Source: Anaerolineae bacterium
GTDB taxonomy: Bacteria; Chloroflexota; Anaerolineae; Aggregatilineales; Phototrophicaceae
Direction of reading: 5' to 3'
Length of the DNA stretch: 64,000 nt
Assembly: GCA_022822545.1 (NCBI GenBank)
Contig: JAJEBE010000026.1
Span: forward strand, 28,204 to 92,203
A program made the translations under genes and the position numbers. Position 1 is the stretch's first letter, and each line of letters opens with the position of its first letter. The notes under the pieces were generated by a model. The model searched no databases. It saw only the letters and a list, made by a program, of their open reading frames with translations, and was not told the DNA's origin. This document shows, one piece after another, positions 8,652-17,542 of the stretch.

Positions 8652-9704
8652 TTACCAAACGAGACCGCGCGCGGCCACATCCCAAATTACTTCGATCGCT
8701 TCGCCGCGAACACCGTACAGTTGATTGTGAAGATTAGTCACCACGCAGGTATGCACCGGTATGATATGCACAATTTCGCCCACGGAGGGTATGCGCGAGC
8801 AGGCGCTGCAATCGACATAGCCGTGCTCTTCGTTGACCTTGCGCAGGCGGGCGGCCGGATATTCCACGATATAGCCAAACTGATCATCGATGGTTTCCGA
8901 GTGAATTGCCTTGCTGCCGCTATCCAGGATGACGCGGCTCGGCTCGTTGGCGCTGATCACGGTCGCGCGGACCCGCATGGCGCATTGGTCGAAGCTGGCG
9001 TAATCGGCCGCCACGCTGTTCCAATCCCAGAAGATACAGGTGCCCACGCGCAGTTCGGTCAGTTCCGGCAGCAGATGGGCATCGCGGATGGCGCCGCTGC
9101 CGCCGCCGCTGATCATCTCGACGGCGATGCCCGCTCCCGCCAGCAGGTCCAGCGTCTCCAGCAGGCGCGGTCTAATCGCCGCGTTTGAGGGGTATATCAT
9201 CACCCCGGCGAAGCGCAGATTGTCGGTCGCTTGAATGTGCCGCGCCAACCGCAGCGCGTCTTCCGGCATCGTGCCCGTGCGCTCGCCCAGGGAAACGAGT
9301 TCCACCATCATGCCGACTGTGGCGCCCGTCGCTTGCGCCGCTTCCGCGATGCCATCGATCACCGGCTTGCTATCGACTGTCACGGTCACATCGGCTTCTT
9401 TCGCCAGTGACGCCAAGCGCCCTGCCTTGCGCCGTCCCAGGATGTTATAAGGGATCTGAATATCGCGGATACCGGCCGCGGCGAATACCTCGGCCTCGCT
9501 GACTTTTTGACAGGCGATGCCGGCCGCGCCCGCCTCCAACTGCCGGCGCGCGATATCCGGTATCTTGTGCGTCTTGATATGCGGTCGGTAGTGGATGCCC
9601 AGGTCATCACAGCGCCCCTGCATGACCGCGATATTGTCTTCCATGAGGTCGAGGTCGATGAGGACGCTCGGCGTCTCCAGATCCTGCACGGTTGCAAATG
9701 ACAT
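8652..9704 (-). CDS. D-serine dehydratase/D-threonine aldolase-type PLP enzyme
   Basis: This 350-residue fold-type III PLP enzyme has an alanine-racemase-like barrel and a C-terminal metal-binding domain. The PLP lysine is in RPHIKTHK near residue 36. The C-terminal IIPVHTCVVTNLHN carries the His-x-Cys pair that binds zinc in eukaryote-type D-serine dehydratase. Such enzymes split D-threonine, or dehydrate D-serine, in a metal-dependent way. The start at 9704 (MSFATVQ) is preferred over 9773 because homology begins there and GAGAA precedes it. The M19 dipeptidase follows about 50 bases downstream, so the two are probably cotranscribed. Confidence 0.88.
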   Translation of the reverse strand: MSFATVQDLETPSVLIDLDLMEDNIAVMQGRCDDLGIHYRPHIKTHKIPDIARRQLEAGAAGIACQKVSEAEVFAAAGIRDIQIPYNILGRRKAGRLASLAKEADVTVTVDSKPVIDGIAEAAQATGATVGMMVELVSLGERTGTMPEDALRLARHIQATDNLRFAGVMIYPSNAAIRPRLLETLDLLAGAGIAVEMISGGGSGAIRDAHLLPELTELRVGTCIFWDWNSVAADYASFDQCAMRVRATVISANEPSRVILDSGSKAIHSETIDDQFGYIVEYPAARLRKVNEEHGYVDCSACSRIPSVGEIVHIIPVHTCVVTNLHNQLYGVRGEAIEVIWDVAARGLVW

Positions 9705-9792
9705 TTCTCGTCTCGTTTCCCGATGGCGATATCGCGCGAGAATAACCGAAGCTGATGATTGCGGCAAATACAATTGCGCGCCTGCGTCATAT

Positions 9793-9821
9793 TTGACAGC
9801 ATACTTGCGCTGCGTTAATCT
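9793..9821 (+). promoter_or_regulatory. candidate promoter for the first Opp transporter
   Basis: A perfect TTGACA lies at 9793-9798, and TAATCT, seventeen bases later (9816-9821), is a moderate -10. It is about 110 bases upstream of the first permease gene at 9930, in the gap between divergent transcription units. The remaining gap sequence shows no gene. Confidence 0.35.
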
Positions 9822-9929
9822 CTTGCCTGCTCGATGTCGCAGGATATCGGCAGACTTTACTGAATTTTAATTTTCCCGGTCGCGCCGTGGAACATAGCTT
9901 ATTGGGCGCTTTGGCATAGTTGGCGGGCA

Positions 9930-10925
9930 ATGTTACACTATTTCATCAGACGCTTGCTGTACATGGGCATCGTTCTCTTCTTCGTTTCGATTCTTTCCTT
10001 CTACATCATCAACCTGCCGCCCGGCAGTTGGATCCAGAACTACCAATCCGAACTGGAGGCTTCGGGCGATATTGTGGACGAGGCCGAGTTGGAGTTCTTG
10101 CTCCAGCGCTACGGGCTCGACCGCCCCCTTCACGAGCAGTATATCCGCTGGATCGTGCCGCTGGTGACTGAAGGCGACTTTGGTCAGTCCTTTGAGTGGA
10201 ATCAGCCAGTATGGCCTCTTATTGAAGAGCGCCTCTTCCTGACAATGACCGTGTCGCTGGCGTCGATTATCTTTGTGTATGTCGTTTCAATCCCTATCGC
10301 CCTGTATTCGGCTATCAACCAGTATTCCATCGGCGATTATTTCTTCTCCTTCATGGGTTTGATCGGCCTGGCCACGCCCAACTTTCTGATCGCGCTTGTG
10401 TTCATGATTATCATGCTGCGCGTCTTTGGCGTGACGCCGGGCGGATTGTTCTCGCCTGAATACTTGCGCGCGCCTTGGAGCCTGGCCAAATTCTGGGATA
10501 TGTTGACCCACTTGCCGGTGCCTGTCGTCGTTATTGGCACGGCGGGGACAGCTGGCCTCATACGCATTCTCCGCGCTCAACTGCTGGATGAATTCCAAAA
10601 GCAATATGTGATCACCGCGCGGGCTAAGGGCTTGCGCGAGCGCTTCCTCATCATCAAGTATCCGTTGCGCATGGCCTTCAACCCGATCGTCAGCAGTATC
10701 GGCAGCCTGTTGCCGCAAATTGTCTCCGGCTCCGCCATCGTCTCTATCGTCCTGGGCTTGCCCACCACCGGTCCTTTACTGCTCCGCGCCTTAATCGCCC
10801 AGGATACCTATGCCGCCGCCAGCATGCTTTTGATGCTCAGTGTGCTGACGGTCGTCGGCGTTTTCCTTTCCGACCTGCTTCTGATGTGGCTGGATCCGCG
10901 GATTCGCTATGAAAGGGGCAATTAG
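9930..10925 (+). CDS. Opp/Dpp-type ABC transporter permease B, module 1
   Basis: This 331-residue inner-membrane permease is of the DppB/OppB type. It has an N-terminal transmembrane helix (LLYMGIVLFFVSILSFYII), an extracytoplasmic region with an LPPGSW motif, and then five further helices. The family ATPase-contact region includes RAQLLDEFQKQYVITARAKG, the EAA-like loop of Opp permeases. It is the first gene of a five-gene unit: permease B, permease C, two ATPases, binding protein. A paralogue of equal length occurs at 23391. The substrate could be a peptide or, as in several Opp-like systems, an oligosaccharide. Confidence 0.92.
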   Translation: MLHYFIRRLLYMGIVLFFVSILSFYIINLPPGSWIQNYQSELEASGDIVDEAELEFLLQRYGLDRPLHEQYIRWIVPLVTEGDFGQSFEWNQPVWPLIEERLFLTMTVSLASIIFVYVVSIPIALYSAINQYSIGDYFFSFMGLIGLATPNFLIALVFMIIMLRVFGVTPGGLFSPEYLRAPWSLAKFWDMLTHLPVPVVVIGTAGTAGLIRILRAQLLDEFQKQYVITARAKGLRERFLIIKYPLRMAFNPIVSSIGSLLPQIVSGSAIVSIVLGLPTTGPLLLRALIAQDTYAAASMLLMLSVLTVVGVFLSDLLLMWLDPRIRYERGN

Positions 10926-10927
10926 TG

Positions 10928-12064
10928 ATGTCTGAAGCGCGCGGCGAAGTCAGTCGCCTGGATATCGATGAGACGCTGAATTACGAGATACTCTCGCAGC
11001 GGCAGTTGATCTGGCGCAAGTTCCGGCGTCATCGTGTAGCCTACTTCTGCTGGGTGTTTTTGACTCTGTTCTACATCTTGGCAATCTTCGCCGAGTTTTT
11101 TGCGCCTTATGGCGCCTTCACGCGCGACACCAATTTTCTGTACGCGCCGCCAACGCCGATACACTTCGTCGATGAGGAGGGCCTATTCCATGCGCGCCCC
11201 TTCGTTTACAAGATCGTAAATGAGTTGGACCTCGAGACTTTCCAGCGCCACTATGTCGAAGACAAGAGCGAGAAGTTTTACATCGAATTTTTTGTTAAGG
11301 CCGAGCCCTATCGCCTGCTCGGTTTTATCGAAACCGATATACATCTGTTCGGGGTACATGATGATGCAGTGATATACCTTGCCGGCACGGATGGGCTGGG
11401 GCGGGACTTATTCAGTCGCATGCTTTTGGGCGCGCGCACATCGCTGTTTGTCGGCCTTCTGGGCTTGGCTATCGGCTTCGTCCTCGGCTTAATCTTCGGC
11501 GGCATATCCGGCTACTACGGCGGCAGCGCCGATATGATCATCCAGCGGATGATCGAATTCTTGCAATCGCTGCCGACGCTTCCGCTTTGGATGGCGCTGG
11601 CGGCCCTTGTCCCGCCGGATTGGACGCCGATTCAAGTCTACTTCGGCATATCGCTGGTATTGGCGACCGTCGGCTGGACGGGCTTGGCGCGCGTGGTTCG
11701 CGGCAAACTTATCAGCCTTCGCGAAGAAGACTATGTGCTCGCGGCCAAGCTCTCTGGCTTAAAAGAACGCGCGATCATCACGCGTCATCTCCTGCCCGGC
11801 TTTCTCAGCTACCTCATCGTGCATTTGACGCTGGCAATACCGCACATGATTCTCGGCGAGACCGCGCTCAGCTTCCTCAAATTGGGCATTCAGCCGCCGG
11901 CCGTCAGCTTGGGCACGCTCTTGCAGGATTCTCAAAATGTTCAGACAGTGACGATTAACCCCTGGCTGCTCTATCCCGGCGCGGTGGTGGTGGTTATTGT
12001 CATCGCCTTCAACTTCCTGGGCGATGGCCTGCGCGACGCCGCCGACCCCTACAAGCATATCTGA
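10928..12064 (+). CDS. Opp/Dpp-type ABC transporter permease C with long external insert, module 1
   Basis: This 378-residue permease has the DppC/OppC ATPase-contact loop (RVVRGKLISLREEDYVLAAK) and the C-terminal GDGLRDAADPY signature. Between the first helix (about residue 35-55) and the transport core lies an insert of roughly 100 residues, including KAEPYRLLGFIETDIHLFG. Ordinary DppC is near 300 residues and lacks this. The paralogue at 24383 has the same insert. It would face the outside, where it could contact the large binding protein. A GTG at 10925 directly precedes the ATG; the preceding permease stop touches it, so translation is coupled. Confidence 0.92.
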   Translation: MSEARGEVSRLDIDETLNYEILSQRQLIWRKFRRHRVAYFCWVFLTLFYILAIFAEFFAPYGAFTRDTNFLYAPPTPIHFVDEEGLFHARPFVYKIVNELDLETFQRHYVEDKSEKFYIEFFVKAEPYRLLGFIETDIHLFGVHDDAVIYLAGTDGLGRDLFSRMLLGARTSLFVGLLGLAIGFVLGLIFGGISGYYGGSADMIIQRMIEFLQSLPTLPLWMALAALVPPDWTPIQVYFGISLVLATVGWTGLARVVRGKLISLREEDYVLAAKLSGLKERAIITRHLLPGFLSYLIVHLTLAIPHMILGETALSFLKLGIQPPAVSLGTLLQDSQNVQTVTINPWLLYPGAVVVVIVIAFNFLGDGLRDAADPYKHI

Positions 12065-12074
12065 GGCGCCGGAA

Positions 12075-13118
12075 ATGGATGACGTGCTGCTTCAAGTAGA
12101 GAATCTCAAGGCGCATCTGCCCTTGGAAGAGGGCTTGCTGAAAGCGGTTGACGGTATCAGTTTCACGATTCGCCGCGGCGAAACGATGGGGCTGGTCGGT
12201 GAATCCGGCTGCGGCAAAAGCATGACGGTAAACACGATAATGCGCCTGGCGCCGAGCTTTGCTCATATTGAAGGGAGCGTTGCTTATTTTCCGGCCGCGG
12301 GCGAGCCGATCAACATAACAGAACTTGATCCCTACGGACCAGTGATTCGAGACATACGCGGTGGCGAGATAGCCATGATCTTCCAGGAGCCGATGACCTC
12401 GTTTTCGCCATTACACACCATCGGCAATCAGATTACTGAAGCCATTCGCATTCATCGCGCGAATGACAAGAAGAAAGCGACCGCGATCGCCATAGATCTG
12501 CTGAGCCGGGTCGGCATGTCCAATCCGGCGCAGCGCATGAACGAATATCCGCATCAGCTATCCGGCGGGATGCGCCAGCGCGCCATGATCGCTATGGCAC
12601 TGTCTTGCGAACCGTCGCTATTGATCGCCGATGAACCGACAACCGCGCTTGATGTGACCGTGCAGGCGCAAGTCTTGCAGCTAATGCGAGATCTGCAGCA
12701 TGAGTTCGGCATGTCGATACTTTACATCACCCACGACTTGGGCGTAATCGCCCGCATGGTGCAGGTGGTAGCGGTCATGTACCTGGGCCGGATCGTTGAA
12801 ATTACCGATGTGGATAGTCTTTTCTACGACGCGAAACATCCGTATACCAAGGCGCTGATTCAGTCGGTGCCGAAAATGGGCAAGAAGTCCCGCGCGCGAT
12901 TGGAGTCCATCCCCGGGGCGGTGCCAGTGCCGATCAATCGTCCGCCCGGCTGTGGGTTCTACCCGCGTTGCGCCGCCGCGATAGAAGGATTGTGCAACCG
13001 CCTCGATCCGCCTCTGATTCAAATCGAAGAGGAGCACGCCGTCGCCTGTTTTGTCTACCCTGAGGTTGTAGACGCTGTTGGCGAAAGCAAGCCGGAAGGC
13101 GTGAATCATGCGGTCTGA
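12075..13118 (+). CDS. Opp/Dpp-type ABC transporter ATPase D, module 1
   Basis: This 347-residue ABC ATPase is of the OppD/DppD type. It carries the Walker [11 protein letters not shown], an [11 protein letters not shown]-loop, the signature [15 protein letters not shown], the Walker [13 protein letters not shown] and the C-terminal oligopeptide-transporter domain with a cysteine cluster ([10 protein letters not shown]...C), typically seen in members binding an iron-sulfur cluster. I start it at ATG 12075; an earlier in-frame start at 11997 lies inside the permease. It pairs with the ATPase encoded immediately downstream, with which it overlaps by eleven bases. Confidence 0.93.
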   Translation: MDDVLLQVENLKAHLPLEEGLLKAVDGISFTIRRGETMGLVGESGCGKSMTVNTIMRLAPSFAHIEGSVAYFPAAGEPINITELDPYGPVIRDIRGGEIAMIFQEPMTSFSPLHTIGNQITEAIRIHRANDKKKATAIAIDLLSRVGMSNPAQRMNEYPHQLSGGMRQRAMIAMALSCEPSLLIADEPTTALDVTVQAQVLQLMRDLQHEFGMSILYITHDLGVIARMVQVVAVMYLGRIVEITDVDSLFYDAKHPYTKALIQSVPKMGKKSRARLESIPGAVPVPINRPPGCGFYPRCAAAIEGLCNRLDPPLIQIEEEHAVACFVYPEVVDAVGESKPEGVNHAV

Positions 13119-14121
13119 AACGATCATCCTAGAGGTCATAGGGCTGAAGAAGTATTTCCCCGTGGAGAAGGGATTGCTGCGCCGGCAGGTGGGGCAAGTG
13201 AAAGCGGTTGATGATGTCAGCTTCAGCATCAAGCGCGGCGAAGTCTTGGGTTTGGTTGGCGAATCGGGCTGCGGCAAGACGACGCTGGGGCGCTGCGTCT
13301 TGCGCGCTATTGAACCGACAAGCGGCGAAATCCACTTGCAGACGAGCAACGGTGACACGGTTGATGTAACCGCGCTGGAGAAACATGAACTGCGCAACCT
13401 GCGCAAAGAAATGCAGATGGTCTTTCAGGATCCCTTCTCATCGCTCTCGCCGCGTATGACGGTTCTCGATATCATCGGCGAACCGCTTTGGGCTCAGGGC
13501 GTCCGCGGCAAGGAATTGGAAGAAACCGTCCGCGAGTTGGCTGCTCTGGTCGGCTTGAACATCGGCCATCTGAATCGCTATCCCAACGCCTTCAGCGGCG
13601 GCCAACGGCAGCGTATCGGCATCGCCCGCGCGCTGGCGACGCATCCCGGGCTGATCGTCGCCGATGAACCGGTGTCCGCTCTTGATGTTTCAATTCAAGC
13701 CCAGATCCTTAATCTGCTGCAAGATCTGCAGGAAAAACTCGGTTTGACCTATCTCTTTATCGCCCACGATCTCAGCGTCGTGGAACATATTGCCGATCGC
13801 GTGGCGGTGATGTACGTGGGCAAAATCGTCGAACTGTCACAAACTGAAGAACTCTATCTCCGTCCGAAGCATCCTTATACCGAGGCGCTCCTGTCGGCAG
13901 TGCCCAAGCCCGATCCGCGCCTGGAGGAGCGCCAGATCATCCTAAGCGGCGAGGTCGCCAACCCAGCAGATCCGCCGAGCGGCTGCTCGTTTCATCCACG
14001 CTGCCAATATGCCCGGGATCGCTGCCGGCAAGAGACGCCTTCGCTGGAAGAAGTTGAGCCGGGCCGCTTCGCCGCATGTCATTTTGCTTCGGAGTTAGAG
14101 TTGACTGGCGTTGCCGTCTGA
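13108..14121 (+). CDS. Opp/Dpp-type ABC transporter ATPase F, module 1
   Basis: This 337-residue ABC ATPase is of the OppF/DppF type. It has the Walker [13 protein letters not shown], the Q-loop [11 protein letters not shown], the signature [15 protein letters not shown], the Walker [13 protein letters not shown] and the C-terminal [10 protein letters not shown] cysteine motif. It forms the heterodimeric motor with the ATPase encoded just upstream. The last codons contain TTGACT, which may serve as the -35 box of a separate promoter for the following binding-protein gene. Confidence 0.93.
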   Translation: MRSETIILEVIGLKKYFPVEKGLLRRQVGQVKAVDDVSFSIKRGEVLGLVGESGCGKTTLGRCVLRAIEPTSGEIHLQTSNGDTVDVTALEKHELRNLRKEMQMVFQDPFSSLSPRMTVLDIIGEPLWAQGVRGKELEETVRELAALVGLNIGHLNRYPNAFSGGQRQRIGIARALATHPGLIVADEPVSALDVSIQAQILNLLQDLQEKLGLTYLFIAHDLSVVEHIADRVAVMYVGKIVELSQTEELYLRPKHPYTEALLSAVPKPDPRLEERQIILSGEVANPADPPSGCSFHPRCQYARDRCRQETPSLEEVEPGRFAACHFASELELTGVAV

Positions 14122-14132
14122 TGCTATATAAT
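14101..14132 (+). promoter_or_regulatory. candidate internal promoter for the module 1 binding protein
   Basis: TTGACT (14101-14106) lies at the end of the ATPase gene. After 18 bases comes TATATA, overlapping TATAAT (14125-14132). This would start a transcript about 110 bases before the binding-protein ATG at 14254. A separate promoter would allow the binding protein to be made in excess of its membrane partners. Confidence 0.5.
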
Positions 14133-14184
14133 TTGCTGGCGACAAGGAGTCAACGCAAAGCTTTAGAACCTTGGGAGTGATAAG

Positions 14185-14238
14185 AAGGAGGTGAGCGCCA
14201 AGCGACTGTTGTATTTCGATCTAACTTTTATTCATTGA
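14185..14238 (+). promoter_or_regulatory. perfect anti-SD match and possible 15-codon leader ORF
   Basis: AAGGAGGTGA at 14185-14194 is a full complement to the 16S rRNA 3' end, but it sits about 60 bases before the binding-protein ATG, too far to serve it directly. A GTG inside it (14191) opens a 15-codon reading frame ending at TGA 14236-14238. The true ribosome site for the binding protein is AGGAG at 14240-14244. The upstream element could be a ribosome standby site or part of a leader peptide. Confidence 0.3.
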
Positions 14239-14253
14239 CAGGAGAAAGACACG

Positions 14254-16245
14254 ATGTTCAAGTTCAACTACAGACCGCTGCTGTTCACCTTGTTGGTAGC
14301 GCTTTTGGTCTTGTCGGCATTTGCCGTGGCGGCGCAAGACGGCTACTCGTCGGCCGACAACCTCAGAACCTGGTCGCTGGACGATTACGAAGCTGAGACC
14401 GGCAATACCATCGGCATGTTTAACGAAGCGCCGATGCTGGCGGATATGGTCGCCGCCGGCGACTTGCCGCCGGTCGAAGAGCGCCTGCCCGACCGCGGCG
14501 ATATCATGGTTGTACAGCCGCGCGAAGCCATCGGCAGCTACGGCGGCGAGATCACCTTCAACGCCACCAACCCCACATCCTTTGGCAATACGGGTTTCAC
14601 CGCCTGGGATCAGCATCTGACCGGCTTCTCGACCAATTGGGAGGTCGTCTTCCCCGAAGTCGCCAAGAGCATTGAGCTGTCTGAGGACCTGATGACGGCC
14701 ACCGTCACATTGCGCAGCGGCATGAAATGGAGCGATGGCACGCCCCTCAGCGCTGACGACATCATGTTCTGGTACGAAGACATCATGCTGCACGAAGAGC
14801 TGCCCAATATGTCCAACGCGCTCAAGCCGGGCGGAACGCCGCTGGTGGTCGAGAAGGTCGACGATTTGACCGTCAACTTCATCGCCGCGCAGCCGAATCC
14901 GGCCTTCGCCCTCGTCGTCGCGCGTAGCGGCCAGGGCTTCCCCATCGCGCCGCGTCACTACCTGCAGCAGTGGCACGCCGACTACAATGAGGACGCGCAA
15001 GCGCTCGCCGAGTCCGAAGGCTACGATACCTGGGCCGGCGCCTTCCAATTCCACATGAACGGGCAAACGGGACAGAGCGATTTCGACCCGGACTTGCCGG
15101 TCGTGAAGCCCTGGACGCTGGATACCGTCGACGACTTCGGCAACAAGTTCTACGTCCGCAACCCCTACTACTACAAGGTCGATACCGAAGGCAATCAACT
15201 GCCATACATCGACCGGCAAGTGCGCTTGCTGCTGGGCGAGGCGGAAGTAGTTATCCTCAACGTTCAGGCCGGCGCCATCGATTACGGCTTCTACAACCTG
15301 GAAGTCAGCGACCTGCCGGTACTGAAGGCCGGCGAGGCTGAAGGCGATTACACCACCATCCTCTGGCCCGCCGATCAAGGCGCCATGAGCAAGTACCAGT
15401 TCAACATCACGGTCAACGATCCGGTCTTGAACGAGATCTTCAACGACCTGCGCTTCCGCCAAGCTATGTCGCTGGCGATCAACCGCGATGAGATCAACGA
15501 GGTGCTTTTCTTCGGCCAAGCGGTCCCGCGGCAGTGGGGCGTCTCGTCCTTGTCCGCCTTCTACGAAGACTGGATGAGCGACCACTACGCCGCGTATGAC
15601 CCCGACGGCGCCAACGCCCTGCTGGACGAAATGGGCTTGACGATGGGCGATGACGGCGTGCGCCTGCGCCCCGATGGCGAGAAACTGTCGATCGTGCTCT
15701 GGGACGCCATCAACCGAATTCCTATGTCCGAACTGGTGGCTGAATATTGGGAAGCGGTCGGCGTTGATGTCGAGATCAACCCGAGCACGCGCGAAGCCTT
15801 CAAGCAAGCGCTGCTCGCCAACGAAGTCCACGCTTCGACCTGGTTTGCCGATGTCGTCTCCGAGAAGGACATGTACCAGCGTCCCATCTGGTTGCGCCCG
15901 CCCTACGGCATTGACTCCACTCCCGTCGGCGGCGGCTTGGCCTGGCGTCAGTGGTGGCTGTCCGGCGGCGAAGAAGGCGAAGAACCGCCCGAGTACCAGA
16001 AAGAACAGATGCGGCTGGTTGACGAATGGCAACTGACCGAAATCGGCTCTGAACGCTACCTGGAGCTGGGTACGCAGTTGGTCGCCAATACCGTCCGCAA
16101 TATCTACCACATCGGTCCCGTTGGCGAGGCGCCGGAGGTCTTCATCCGCTCCAACCGTCTGCACAACTTCACGCCAGTCGAGGGCGTCCTCTACCTCAGC
16201 CATCTCGAAAGCGGCCACTCCGATCAGTGGTACGTCAGCGAGTAA
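14254..16245 (+). CDS. large Opp-type solute-binding protein, module 1
   Basis: This 663-residue exported binding protein belongs to family SBP_bac_5. The signal peptide ends in AVAAQ, is suited to signal peptidase I and has no lipobox cysteine. Near residue 70 it shares GDLPPVEERLP with the module 2 protein (GNLPPLEERLP). Core landmarks are LRSGMKWSDGTPLSADDI, RNPYYYKVDTEGNQLPYIDR and LRFRQAMSLAINRDEI. At 663 residues it is well above the 510-540 of peptide-binding OppA/DppA; such long members often bind oligosaccharides (family knowledge, not proof here). It is the last gene of module 1 and is followed by a good terminator. Confidence 0.93.
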   Translation: MFKFNYRPLLFTLLVALLVLSAFAVAAQDGYSSADNLRTWSLDDYEAETGNTIGMFNEAPMLADMVAAGDLPPVEERLPDRGDIMVVQPREAIGSYGGEITFNATNPTSFGNTGFTAWDQHLTGFSTNWEVVFPEVAKSIELSEDLMTATVTLRSGMKWSDGTPLSADDIMFWYEDIMLHEELPNMSNALKPGGTPLVVEKVDDLTVNFIAAQPNPAFALVVARSGQGFPIAPRHYLQQWHADYNEDAQALAESEGYDTWAGAFQFHMNGQTGQSDFDPDLPVVKPWTLDTVDDFGNKFYVRNPYYYKVDTEGNQLPYIDRQVRLLLGEAEVVILNVQAGAIDYGFYNLEVSDLPVLKAGEAEGDYTTILWPADQGAMSKYQFNITVNDPVLNEIFNDLRFRQAMSLAINRDEINEVLFFGQAVPRQWGVSSLSAFYEDWMSDHYAAYDPDGANALLDEMGLTMGDDGVRLRPDGEKLSIVLWDAINRIPMSELVAEYWEAVGVDVEINPSTREAFKQALLANEVHASTWFADVVSEKDMYQRPIWLRPPYGIDSTPVGGGLAWRQWWLSGGEEGEEPPEYQKEQMRLVDEWQLTEIGSERYLELGTQLVANTVRNIYHIGPVGEAPEVFIRSNRLHNFTPVEGVLYLSHLESGHSDQWYVSE

Positions 16246-16263
16246 GCCCGCAAGCTTAGCTTC

Positions 16264-16300
16264 AATGGGTTCGCGTTTCGGCGCGGACCCATTTTCTTTT
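16264..16300 (+). terminator. Rho-independent terminator after the module 1 binding protein
   Basis: AATGGGTTCGCG (16264-16275) pairs with CGCGGACCCATT (16282-16293) with one G-U wobble and a six-base loop, followed by a T-rich tail (16292-16300). It closes the first Opp operon and separates it from the propeller genes, though read-through remains possible because the next gene starts only 46 bases later. Confidence 0.8.
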
Positions 16301-16345
16301 GTCAAGCCAGCGATATTTACCCAAGCAATGCAAAGCGAGCCGCCC

Positions 16346-17530
16346 ATGAAATGGTCACAAATCAAGTTCCATCCCGAACGCGCCCTGTCCTATCTCGGCA
16401 GCCCGAGCATCGTCCGTCTCGCCGATGGGGCGCTGCTGGCCTCTCACGATTATTTCGGCCTGGCCGGCTGCCCCAAGAACCACGAAGGCGAAGAAAGCCT
16501 GACCAGCATCTACCGCTCCGAAGACGACGGCGCCTCCTGGATCAATATCACCCACATCATGAATTGTTACTGGAGCAGCCTGTTTATTCACGCCGGCGCG
16601 GTCTACATCCTGGGCACATCGCAGCAATACGGCTCCATCGTCATTCGCCGCAGCGAAGACGGCGGCTTCACCTGGACGCACCCCAAAGACGAATCCAGCG
16701 GCTGGCTCTTCAGCGGCGGCGTCTATCACGACCCGCCCAATTACCACTGCGGTCCCATGCCAGTCGTCGCCCATGAAGGCCGCCTCTACCGCGCCTTCGA
16801 AGATTGCGACCCGCCCGGCTGGGGCAATTTTCAAGCCGGCGTGATCTCCGCGCCGGTGGACGCGGACTTGCTGGACGCCGCCAACTGGACCATGAGCAAC
16901 AAACTGCCCTTCGACCAGGCTTGGATCCCGCGCGGCTGGGACGCGCAACGGGCGAATCCGGCCGGCTGGCGCGAAGGCAACGTGGTAGTCGCGCCCGATG
17001 GCGCGCTCTGGAATATCCTGACCTTTGAAGGCGGCTCAGTTCTCGACGAGAAAGCCCCGCGCCTGCGCATTGAAGACGACGGCAAGACGCTCAGCTTTGA
17101 TCCCGATTCCGGCTACATCGATTTTCCCGGCGCCAAGGCCAAATTTGTGATCCGCCGCGATCCCGTCACCGGCAAGTATCTTTCCCTGGTCAATAACCTG
17201 GCAAACAAAGATATCCTCGAGCGGCTGGCAAGCGATCTGGCATCGCAGCGTTACCGCGCCCGCCATCCCATGCGGCAGCGCAACGTCATGTCGCTGACCG
17301 CCTCCGACGATCTCTGGAATTGGCGCATCGTGAAAGAACTCATGCGCGACGATACCGGTTTGCAGCCGGAGGAGTCGATAGCGTTTACGGGCTTCCAGTA
17401 TGTCGATTGGCAGTTCGACGGCGCTGACTTGATCTATGTCGTGCGCACTGCCTATCGCGGCGCGCGCAACTTCCACGACTCCAACCAGATCATCTTCCGC
17501 AAGCTGGAGAATTACCGCGACACCTTGTAG
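16346..17530 (+). CDS. BNR/Asp-box beta-propeller protein, sialidase superfamily (copy 1)
   Basis: This 394-residue protein has two clear Asp-box motifs, RSEDDGASW and RRSEDGGFTW, and further propeller-like strands such as GNVVVAPDGALWNIL. These are typical of the sialidase-superfamily six-bladed propeller. There is no signal peptide, so it seems cytosolic. The start at 16346 is chosen by alignment with the paralogue that follows; an in-frame ATG at 16328 would add six residues. I cannot identify a canonical sialidase arginine triad by eye, so enzymatic activity on sialic acid is unproven; it may act on another sugar or be a lyase. It lies between two Opp transporters with an amidohydrolase and a sulfatase. 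Confidence 0.8.
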   Translation: MKWSQIKFHPERALSYLGSPSIVRLADGALLASHDYFGLAGCPKNHEGEESLTSIYRSEDDGASWINITHIMNCYWSSLFIHAGAVYILGTSQQYGSIVIRRSEDGGFTWTHPKDESSGWLFSGGVYHDPPNYHCGPMPVVAHEGRLYRAFEDCDPPGWGNFQAGVISAPVDADLLDAANWTMSNKLPFDQAWIPRGWDAQRANPAGWREGNVVVAPDGALWNILTFEGGSVLDEKAPRLRIEDDGKTLSFDPDSGYIDFPGAKAKFVIRRDPVTGKYLSLVNNLANKDILERLASDLASQRYRARHPMRQRNVMSLTASDDLWNWRIVKELMRDDTGLQPEESIAFTGFQYVDWQFDGADLIYVVRTAYRGARNFHDSNQIIFRKLENYRDTL

Positions 17531-17542
17531 AAAGGGCGGCCC

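Noticed and set aside
14221..16365. Long minus-strand open frame (714 codons) opposite the module 1 binding protein
   Set aside because: It mirrors a clear binding-protein gene in a GC-rich region, has no recognisable domain, and its composition is that of an antisense shadow.
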